A program made the position numbers and the translations under genes. The notes beneath the pieces were generated by a model. The model was not told the DNA's origin, made no database searches, and saw only the letters and a list, made by a program, of their open reading frames with translations. Of a stretch of DNA of 25,265 nucleotides, positions 7,150 to 12,967 are shown piece by piece. Location: assembly GCA_014764075.1 (NCBI GenBank), contig JACXUE010000007.1, forward strand, positions 1 to 25,265, given 5' to 3'. The DNA comes from Sulfuricurvum sp. (lineage in GTDB: Bacteria > Campylobacterota > Campylobacteria > Campylobacterales > Sulfurimonadaceae). Position 1 is the first letter of the stretch, and each line of letters begins with the position of its first letter.

Positions 7150-10002
7150 ATGAAAAAAATTATTGTTGTTTTGTCGTTTTTAGTTACTTTTCTGGTTGCA
7201 AAAGAAGAGACCTGCTATTCGATACAGTTATATTCATTTCCATCGTCGATAGACCCTGCAAATGATATGATAGACATGAGCGTTTATCCTGATAGCTGTT
7301 TGAAAATGCAAATCGATACCTATAATACAGTGCGGTGTGAATGTAAAAAGTATTACAAAGATGCATTAAAACTAAAAAAGAAATATGATATTTACGCAGA
7401 TGATATTGTTATTGTCGAAACCTATAAGAGACGATTCCAATCCATAGAAGAGAATAGCAGTTTAGAATCGATATCCATTACCCCTGAGCTTGAACAAAAG
7501 CAATTTTCCAATAAGGTATCACACGCTTTTTCGGAAGAAAATTTAAGATTGGTTTTGCAAGTGATGCTCTACAGCGGCGATGTCGCTAAAGCCTTGGAGA
7601 TCGTTAGATACGGGGTGAAAAAATTCCCAAAAAGTGTATGGTGGAATGAAAAAGCGGCAGAAATTGCGTTATGGAATAATCAAAGTTCTGAGGCGTTGGA
7701 TTATTACCTGCAGTCGTATCAACTTCAACCCAGTAAACAATCACGTCTTCGGATTGAAAAATTAGCGACACAGCTTCAAAATGAAGCCGTATTGTTAAAA
7801 ATATTAAAAGATAGCGTTTGGAATAATGAGGAACATAACCGATCTAAGCTATATGAAGTCTATTTGAACAGCGGGGAATTATCCGAAGGGATCGACTTCT
7901 TTGATGCTTTGTATCGGAGAGATCACGACAAAGAGAGTCTCAAATCCCAAATATCATTACTGATTCATAATGGAGAAGTTGAGAAAGCACAAATACACTA
8001 TACAACTTTCATCGAGCGATTTAGTGAGGATGTAGCTCTATCGGTTCTATTGGCAAAAGCTGTTTTTTCGCGTAAACAGATTGAGCAATCTTATAAATAC
8101 TTATATCCAATTCATCGATCCGTAGCGCACAATAATCATGATTTTTGGCATTTTTATATCGATATTTTATGGCTTAGACGCTCATATGATGAACTATACT
8201 CCATTTTATTACAACGGCGTCAAATGAATCTGTTACGTCCGTATGATTATGAACGTTTGGCAATACTTGCCGCGTCAAAAGATAAAGCGTTTGCCTCAGA
8301 ATTGGCATTGGAGCGATTTAACAACGAGGGATCGATTGATTCGCTGCTCACCTATGTCTATTTGTCAATAGAACTGAAAGCGTATGAGCATATCGATAAT
8401 ATATTTCTATCTTTGAGTGCCAAACAACGTCAGAGTTTGGAGAAAATGGAAGAGTATTGGGTATTGAAAGCTCAAATCAACACCCGAAAAGGGTTACTTG
8501 AAGAGGCTCTGAGCTGTTACAAAAATGCGCTCGCTATTAAACCGAATAATGTCAGCATTAATACGGTTTATGTATGGTTTTTACTCGAATATAATCGCAT
8601 CGAAGAATTGTATCGGGAAAAAAACCTTAGACGCGGATGGACAATGGTTCGTCGTGCTCTAAAAGAGAATCCTGATTTAGAAAAAGATGGAGACTTTCTA
8701 ACCACGTATTTGCGTCTAGCAAACCATTTTGAACCCCAAAAAAAAACAAAATGGTCTAAATTGGCAAAAAAACACTTATCGGTAAAAAATTATGATTTAT
8801 TTTTATTTGGGTTGGCAGTAACCCAATCGAATGATGAGGCTATCCGTCACCTCAAACAAAAATTGCGGCTTAATGAACCTTGGATCGAGTTTTATCTATC
8901 GGTGTTGGAAAATGACACGACTAAAATATCCGAAGAGATTGAAACACACTCTGACATTTTACCGACCTTGGATGTTGTTAACGCCCTTTCTCGCAGTGGA
9001 CATATCGAACACGCAAAGCAGTTGGTTTATGATGGTTTAGAAAAAAATCCGAATAATGATGAGTATTACAAAACGATGCATGATCTTTATACAGACGATA
9101 AATCTATAGGATCATCATTTTCGTATAATGATAGATCAGTACTCACGTATCAAGAGTTTGATCTCAAAACGGATATCCCTTTTTCAAAAAAGTATGTTAG
9201 TACTTCAAATGTCAGGTACCGACAATATCATTCGGATGATCCGATCTCATTGCCTGAAATTCCGACAAAAGATCAAAGTGCAAGTGTCGAAGTAAAAAAT
9301 AGAGATAAATATTTCACTTGGGATATATCACTAGGATATCGTGATTACCTCGATTCGATTTGGACGGGAAGCATTGATTTGCAGTATCGATATGGAAGTT
9401 CATCGTTATCTATCGATACCGATTACCATACGGATGCGGACGAAAGTGTATATATGAGTTTAGGTGGCTATAAAGATTCGATTTCCGTAGGTCTAAACCA
9501 TCAGTTAATGGGCTCTTTGGAGTTAAACGGTGTGTTAAAATTAAGCCGTTTTTATGTCGCGGGCGGCGATAAAGCCGGAGAGGCGGATGAAGTTTTGCTC
9601 AGTGTAACAAAACATCTGCGTGAAGGATATCCCGATGTCGGTTTTCGAAGTTCAGTCGGATATTATGGTTACAGCGAACGGTTCGCCGACGGTAAAATTA
9701 ATACGATTTTACCGTCGTATCCTGTTCAACTTCTCCCTGAATCCTTTTTTCAGTGGAGCATTGGAAGCTATTATGGTATCAAAACCCAAGAGATTTTTCA
9801 AAGAAAATGGAGACCGTATGGTAACATTGATGTTGCCTATAATTCACAAAACGGTACCGGTTTTAGTGTTATAGGCGGAATCGGCGGAATGTTATTGGGG
9901 GAAGACCGTCTCTCTTTGGAAGCCAATTATGCCTCGAGTTTCGGAAATATAGGGGATGATTATTATCGATTATCGTTAATGTATTATTTGTATGGCTGGT
10001 AA
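7150..10002 (+). CDS. pelB: PelB-like outer-membrane Pel exporter (signal peptide, TPR region, C-terminal barrel)
   Basis: A 950-residue exported protein. Residues 1-17 are a signal peptide (MKKIIVVLSFLVTFLVA). Residues 20-97 form a small cysteine-containing module that resembles a SPOR-like fold (YSIQLYSFP, a cysteine-flanked centre, then IVIVETYKRRF). Residues about 110-650 are TPR-type helices, e.g. EEALSCYKNALAIKPNN. Residues about 660-950 alternate polar and aromatic residues as in beta-strands and end in YRLSLMYYLYGW, with a terminal aromatic as in outer-membrane barrels. This is the PelB plan: periplasmic TPR scaffold that guides PelA plus a barrel that exports Pel. It is shorter than Pseudomonas PelB (about 1,190 residues); the missing N-terminal part may be the preceding gene. 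One base separates the two genes. Confidence 0.85.
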   Translation: MKKIIVVLSFLVTFLVAKEETCYSIQLYSFPSSIDPANDMIDMSVYPDSCLKMQIDTYNTVRCECKKYYKDALKLKKKYDIYADDIVIVETYKRRFQSIEENSSLESISITPELEQKQFSNKVSHAFSEENLRLVLQVMLYSGDVAKALEIVRYGVKKFPKSVWWNEKAAEIALWNNQSSEALDYYLQSYQLQPSKQSRLRIEKLATQLQNEAVLLKILKDSVWNNEEHNRSKLYEVYLNSGELSEGIDFFDALYRRDHDKESLKSQISLLIHNGEVEKAQIHYTTFIERFSEDVALSVLLAKAVFSRKQIEQSYKYLYPIHRSVAHNNHDFWHFYIDILWLRRSYDELYSILLQRRQMNLLRPYDYERLAILAASKDKAFASELALERFNNEGSIDSLLTYVYLSIELKAYEHIDNIFLSLSAKQRQSLEKMEEYWVLKAQINTRKGLLEEALSCYKNALAIKPNNVSINTVYVWFLLEYNRIEELYREKNLRRGWTMVRRALKENPDLEKDGDFLTTYLRLANHFEPQKKTKWSKLAKKHLSVKNYDLFLFGLAVTQSNDEAIRHLKQKLRLNEPWIEFYLSVLENDTTKISEEIETHSDILPTLDVVNALSRSGHIEHAKQLVYDGLEKNPNNDEYYKTMHDLYTDDKSIGSSFSYNDRSVLTYQEFDLKTDIPFSKKYVSTSNVRYRQYHSDDPISLPEIPTKDQSASVEVKNRDKYFTWDISLGYRDYLDSIWTGSIDLQYRYGSSSLSIDTDYHTDADESVYMSLGGYKDSISVGLNHQLMGSLELNGVLKLSRFYVAGGDKAGEADEVLLSVTKHLREGYPDVGFRSSVGYYGYSERFADGKINTILPSYPVQLLPESFFQWSIGSYYGIKTQEIFQRKWRPYGNIDVAYNSQNGTGFSVIGGIGGMLLGEDRLSLEANYASSFGNIGDDYYRLSLMYYLYGW

Positions 10003-10284
10003 ATAGTCACTTCCCCGATGTGGGGAAAGAGAGGTGATGGTGGAGCAGGTTCAGATCAACTCTCGGGTGGTATTGGTAATGATATTTTAATCAGCGATTT
10101 GAAAACTAAAAGTGCTACTAGTGCAACACTTAGCGGTGATACCGGACTCGGAAAAGTAGAGGGTGGAGATGGATTTGATACGTTTGTCGATTTCTTGAAT
10201 TCAAACGGATGGATAAAAGGTGCTACGCCGGTGACTGAATCGGTTAATGGTGCCTCTAGAAACCACTTTCGCAGAAAACGATGA
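10003..10284 (+). pseudogene. C-terminal remnant of an RTX-type (calcium-binding repeat) surface protein
   Basis: Starting directly after the pelB stop, in the same frame, are about 90 codons with RTX nonapeptide character: GGAGSDQLSGGIGNDILISD, then GGDGFDTFVDF, then a typical RTX C-terminal tail. The pattern GGxGxDxLxGGxGND is the calcium-binding repeat of large adhesins and haemolysins exported by type I secretion. Only about two repeats remain; the rest of the expected long protein is absent, and the region upstream is pelB. An ATG at 10018 exists, but an 88-residue product starting inside a repeat would have no sensible function. The homologous part appears to end near 10230, where a different frame (EAL domain) takes over. 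Read as the stump of a deleted adhesin gene. Confidence 0.7.
10011..10027. other. Short hairpin after pelB
   Basis: TTCCCC (10011-10016) and GGGGAA (10022-10027) can pair with a five-base loop, nine bases after the pelB stop. No T-run follows on the + strand, so it is a poor intrinsic terminator; it may only protect a 3' end or be chance. It lies at the join between pelB and the RTX remnant. Confidence 0.35.
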
Positions 10285-11035
10285 ATCGCTGGTATTGGGT
10301 CGTGAAGAGTGGAGAAACGAACTTCTCAAAAGTTTGGATGAATCACGAATGCTTTTGGCATTCCAAAGTGCGGTGGAACAGCGGGGTGAAGGTTTGAGTA
10401 TCTTGCATGAAGAGATTTTCTTACGACTCCTCGATCGAGACGGAGTGATCCATTCTGCCGGTTGTTTTATCCCTGTAGCTACTTCTTTGGGGCTTATCGA
10501 TACGTTGGATCGCTACATGATCGAAAAAGTGTTCAAACATATCAAAGATCACAATCCGATAACGCCGTTAGCGGTAAACCTCAGTGCCGATTTTGTCAAA
10601 AAATACGCAAATATCCAATGGCTGAGAACCCAATTGGAACAATTTTATCGCCAAAACGATCTGATATTATGGTTCGAGGTGAGCAATACGGTGGCGTTGC
10701 ATGAATTCGGAGCGGTTTCATCACTCAGTTCGATTATCAAAATGTTCGGTTACCGTTTCGGGATTGACCATTTTACAATTCCTGCATCGGGGGTACAGTA
10801 CCTCCAAGCGATCCGCCCTGACTATATCAAAGCCAACAGCGCTTATTTGCAGGATATGATGTTTGATCGTGATACGGGAAAAACTCAAGAGAGTTTCAAT
10901 AATCTCATCCGAAGTTTAGGGATTTCGATCGTTGCGATCAATATTGAAGATGCCAAAGAGGTCGAAAATCTAAAAGCGCTCGGAATCGATCGATTCCAAG
11001 GGACCCATATCGCCCCACTCACGTTATTACAGTAG
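10247..11035 (+). CDS. Degenerate EAL-domain protein, probably the C-terminal remnant of a LapD-type c-di-GMP receptor
   Basis: A 262-codon frame covering almost exactly one EAL domain. Landmarks in order: LLAFQSAVE (the usual QP region), EEIFLRL in place of the E-x-L-R-W/L motif, AVNLSADFV (N retained), WFEVSN (E retained), IDHFT where active enzymes have IDDFG, YIKAN where they have LKID, and IDRFQG near the end. The second metal-binding aspartate is histidine and other active-site positions differ, so hydrolysis of c-di-GMP is unlikely; a binding role as in LapD is possible. No sensor, HAMP or GGDEF part is present and an in-frame stop lies at 10232. No ribosome binding site is evident at ATG 10247. 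I read it as a truncated gene that still has an open frame; a small stand-alone EAL protein is the alternative. Confidence 0.7.
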   Translation: MVPLETTFAENDESLVLGREEWRNELLKSLDESRMLLAFQSAVEQRGEGLSILHEEIFLRLLDRDGVIHSAGCFIPVATSLGLIDTLDRYMIEKVFKHIKDHNPITPLAVNLSADFVKKYANIQWLRTQLEQFYRQNDLILWFEVSNTVALHEFGAVSSLSSIIKMFGYRFGIDHFTIPASGVQYLQAIRPDYIKANSAYLQDMMFDRDTGKTQESFNNLIRSLGISIVAINIEDAKEVENLKALGIDRFQGTHIAPLTLLQ

Positions 11036-11043
11036 TTTTTGTC

Positions 11044-11063
11044 ATTCCCGTGGAGACGGGAAT
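11044..11063. repeat. dRS3-like palindrome between convergent genes; possible weak terminator
   Basis: ATTCCC at 11044-11049 and GGGAAT at 11058-11063 flank eight bases, the arrangement of the dRS3 element (ATTCCC-N8-GGGAAT) known from Neisseria and similar GTCATTCCCG repeats elsewhere. The arms extend inward to an eight-pair stem with a GGAG loop. It sits between the EAL frame (+) and the small membrane protein gene (-). On the + strand it is followed by the T-rich stretch TTATTTTTCTTT, so it could end + strand transcription; on the - strand no T-run follows. Confidence 0.6.
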
Positions 11064-11066
11064 CGA

Positions 11067-11150
11067 TTATTTTTCTTTCTTGCGTGTCAATACAAATGCA
11101 AAAACGGCGATAACACCGAGTAGTATAAAAATATTGCCTTGTTCTTCCAT
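11067..11150 (-). CDS. 27-residue single-helix membrane microprotein
   Basis: On the - strand, an ATG at 11150 opens 27 codons: MEEQGNIFILLG, then VIAVFAFVLT, then RKKEK and a TAA. The layout is a short acidic N-terminus, one hydrophobic helix of about 15-17 residues, and a basic tail, a standard single-pass membrane microprotein with the basic end probably cytoplasmic. Its start shares one base with the stop of the ferritin-like gene (TGATG), and GGAGAG lies seven bases upstream of the ATG. Coupling and the ribosome binding site make translation plausible despite the small size. No function is recognised; neighbours suggest a membrane partner of the ferritin-like/NifU-like pair. Confidence 0.6.
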   Translation of the reverse strand: MEEQGNIFILLGVIAVFAFVLTRKKEK

Positions 11151-11977
11151 CACATCTCTCCTAATAGTTTTTTCATGATTTCAATGTGATAGCTCTCTTG
11201 GTAGTTGATAAATTCAAAAAAACGGGAGAGTTTTTCATCGCTGATGGCGCCGGAGAGTTTACGGCACTCCTCTTTGGCATTTTCCTCTTCGAGGATCCCA
11301 TCTTTGAGAAATTTTTCCATATCGGTGATGTTATAGGTGCGGGGGTGAAGCACTCTGGGGAGAGCCAATATCCCCAGTTTTGCCATCATGTTACCAAAAG
11401 ATCTCAGATGAAAATGGGATTCATCGATCAAATCTTGAAAATAGGTTACCTGCGATAGTGTGGTAGCTCGAATTTGGCAATAAAAATAGACCATAATGAG
11501 TTCATACTCTTTGTAGAGCTCTTCGAATAAAAAGAGGGTAAGTGCGTCAATTTCAGATGGTGAGAGGAGCGCATCCTCCCAATGACGTGAGCGGTTGAAT
11601 GCTTTGAGTGGTTCATCAAGTGAAAGTTTTTGAAGATAGGCATGAAGTGTCCCCAACATGTACTCTTCATCGTGCTTCATCCGCTCATAAAGAGGGGTGT
11701 CCTGATAGAGCAGATGAAGCGCTTTCATTTCATGAATGGTGGTATGAATCAGCGAAAAAAACGATTCGCTCTCGCAGCTAAATTGTGGATCGCGTTCATA
11801 ATCATAGGGGATATGGTTCTCATAAAGCGACTGAGCCAGCCATTTTAGATGACGGAACTCGATTTGAGAGAATTCATAAAGACGGTTTTTGACCCACGGA
11901 TCATTCACCGAAAACGACATAAATGCCATTCTCAGCCAAAGTTGATGTTTTTGTCGAAAGAGAGTTGTCTCAATCAT
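11150..11977 (-). CDS. Ferritin-like double four-helix protein, function unknown
   Basis: A 275-residue, all-helical soluble protein rich in E, H, Y and F. It contains ferritin-type E-x-x-H pairs at E40/H43 and E261/H264 and further clusters at E83/H88, 185-190 (DESHFH) and 230-237 (EEENAKEE). These fall in two sets, as if two ferritin-like halves were joined. Binding of a di-iron centre or storage/oxidation chemistry is therefore inferred, not shown. I start it at ATG 11977, with GAGGTGG six bases upstream, instead of the first in-frame ATG at 12073, which lies inside the upstream gene. It overlaps the NifU-like stop by eight bases and its own stop overlaps the microprotein start. I do not recognise a named family member. 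Confidence 0.75.
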   Translation of the reverse strand: MIETTLFRQKHQLWLRMAFMSFSVNDPWVKNRLYEFSQIEFRHLKWLAQSLYENHIPYDYERDPQFSCESESFFSLIHTTIHEMKALHLLYQDTPLYERMKHDEEYMLGTLHAYLQKLSLDEPLKAFNRSRHWEDALLSPSEIDALTLFLFEELYKEYELIMVYFYCQIRATTLSQVTYFQDLIDESHFHLRSFGNMMAKLGILALPRVLHPRTYNITDMEKFLKDGILEEENAKEECRKLSGAISDEKLSRFFEFINYQESYHIEIMKKLLGEM

Positions 11978-12395
11978 GGGATTCCACCTCACACTCCATT
12001 GCGATCTCGATCGCAAACAGCTCTTCAGCTGAACCGTTGCGTCTTTGCCGTTCGTGTATTTGTGCCGCATCAAAAGCGCTCAAAACCATATGGGCACATG
12101 CTTGCTGCTTTTGGGGGCCCTCTGCAACTCGCTCGCGCAATTTTTCGGCAGCCGCTTTGGCATAGTTTAGATCACTCCCTTTGATCATTTCGGTGAACAT
12201 CGATCCCAGTACGACGGTATCGTGACACCCGTTGGTGGCGTAGCCGACATTTTTGAGATTATTATCTTCGGTTTCGATGTAAAAAATGACAAACTCTCCG
12301 GTTTTTTCACTGTGACCGACCCCGATACCGGTTGCGTTTTCAAGCGGGCCGTAATTACGCGGGTGCATGAGATGCTCGATGATCTCTTGATTCAT
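11970..12395 (-). CDS. NifU/IscU-like iron-sulfur scaffold homologue lacking the first ligand cysteine
   Basis: A 141-residue protein whose opening, MNQEIIEHLMHPRNYGPLEN, is the standard start of IscU/NifU N-terminal domains. The family binds a nascent Fe-S cluster on three cysteines. Here two are clear, C57 in YATNGC and C100 in QQACAHM, but the first (normally in a CGD motif) is replaced in the stretch EKTGEFVIF near residue 33. An additional C135 lies near the C-terminus. It may thus bind iron or clusters differently from IscU. ATG 12395 is preferred: an in-frame ATG at 12407 coincides with the predicted transcript start and the longer frame from 12452 would run over the -10 and -35 elements. 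It heads the three-gene - strand operon. Confidence 0.8.
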   Translation of the reverse strand: MNQEIIEHLMHPRNYGPLENATGIGVGHSEKTGEFVIFYIETEDNNLKNVGYATNGCHDTVVLGSMFTEMIKGSDLNYAKAAAEKLRERVAEGPQKQQACAHMVLSAFDAAQIHERQRRNGSAEELFAIEIAMECEVESHD

Positions 12396-12413
12396 ATTAT
12401 TTTCCATTTGATT

Positions 12414-12442
12414 ATTATAACGCAGGTTGAACCTCTTTGTAA
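12414..12442 (-). promoter_or_regulatory. Sigma70-type promoter of the NifU-like/ferritin-like operon
   Basis: Read on the - strand: -35 TTACAA (12442-12437), a 17-base spacer, and -10 TATAAT (12419-12414), a perfect -10. Expected transcript start is near 12407, about 12 bases before the chosen ATG at 12395, giving a very short leader. Confidence 0.7.
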
Positions 12443-12462
12443 GAGTCTTCACTGTACAATCG

Positions 12463-12600
12463 CATTATGAAACACTGATTAGTCTCAGTGGTGTAACGAC
12501 CATCAAAAATAGAGCGAAGGAGACAGGAATTCCTTATCAAACGATTATTTCATCGTTGATTCACCAGTACGCTACGGGAAAAATCCGCCTCGAAGCATAA
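12463..12600 (+). pseudogene. 5'-truncated CopG-type antitoxin remnant
   Basis: About 46 codons ending at TAA 12598-12600, reading ...IKNRAKETGIPYQTIISSLI, then HQYATGKIRLEA. The IKxxAKExGIPYQTLISSLIHxYxxGxL pattern is the C-terminal ribbon-helix-helix part of CopG-family antitoxins of type II toxin-antitoxin pairs. No ATG, GTG or TTG start lies in frame close upstream, and the region before it is the promoter of the - strand operon, so the N-terminal half and any toxin gene have been lost. No toxin partner is seen on either side. Confidence 0.6.
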
Positions 12601-12616
12601 TTGAGTTTAAATTCAA
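12601..12616. other. AT-rich near-palindrome
   Basis: TTGAGTTTAAATTCAA is symmetrical except for one G/T pair (14 of 16 positions), centred on TTTAAA, 20 bases upstream of the sigma54-type promoter motif. It could be an operator or activator half-site pair, or chance in AT-rich DNA. Confidence 0.25.
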
Positions 12617-12635
12617 TTGAAGAGTGGAAAATAAG

Positions 12636-12651
12636 TGGAACAATTTTTGCG
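12636..12651 (+). promoter_or_regulatory. Sigma54 (-24/-12) promoter motif
   Basis: TGGAACAATTTTTGCG: GG (12637-12638) and GC (12649-12650) have exactly the -24/-12 spacing, and the whole fits the Campylobacter/Helicobacter form GGAAC-N5-TTGC. Predicted start of transcription is near 12662, about 57 bases before the S4-domain gene. The same operon carries rpoN. There is no clear second promoter apart from a TACAAT at about 12680 with no good -35. Confidence 0.6.
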
Positions 12652-12718
12652 CCCTTACCTCTCTTTTAGTTTCAATTCCTTACAATAAACACTTCAAACT
12701 CAATACCACGGAATCTCT

Positions 12719-12967
12719 TTGCGAATCGATAAGTTTTTAAATGCGGTCAATTTGACCAAACGCCGTGCCGTTGCTCAGGATATGATCGCCGAGGGTGTCG
12801 TCTACATCAACGGCAAAGCGGTGAAACCTTCTAAAAACGTCGCGGTAGGGGATATTATCACCCTTGTTTATCTTGAAAAACAGATGCGTTATGAAGTCCT
12901 CACCATCCCGACACTCAAATCGACCCCGAAATCCCAACAAAACCTCTATGTCAAGGAACTCTTATGA
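12719..12967 (+). CDS. S4-domain RNA-binding protein (HslR/RqcP-like)
   Basis: An 82-residue protein that is essentially one S4 RNA-binding domain: RIDKFLNAVNLTKRR, then AQDMIAEGVVYINGKAV, then KPSKNVAVGDIITL, the usual alpha-L fold order, plus a short tail. Small stand-alone S4 proteins include Hsp15 (HslR) and RqcP, which act on ribosomes with stalled 50S-peptidyl-tRNA; which role applies here is not clear from sequence. The start is TTG at 12719, because RIDKFL is the conserved opening of these proteins; CGGAA lies upstream. The stop overlaps the trpD ATG (ATGA). First gene of a six-gene operon downstream of a sigma54-type motif. Confidence 0.85.
   Translation: MRIDKFLNAVNLTKRRAVAQDMIAEGVVYINGKAVKPSKNVAVGDIITLVYLEKQMRYEVLTIPTLKSTPKSQQNLYVKELL

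Noticed and set aside
10011..10027. Intrinsic terminator after pelB
   Set aside because: The six-pair hairpin has no following T-run; recorded only as a possible structure.
10018..10284. 88-residue frame as an independent small gene
   Set aside because: It begins inside RTX repeats, has a non-homologous tail after about 10230 and no sensible start; better read as a remnant.
11186..11458. + strand open frame opposite the ferritin-like gene
   Set aside because: Shadow of the - strand gene; no family resemblance and no ribosome binding site.
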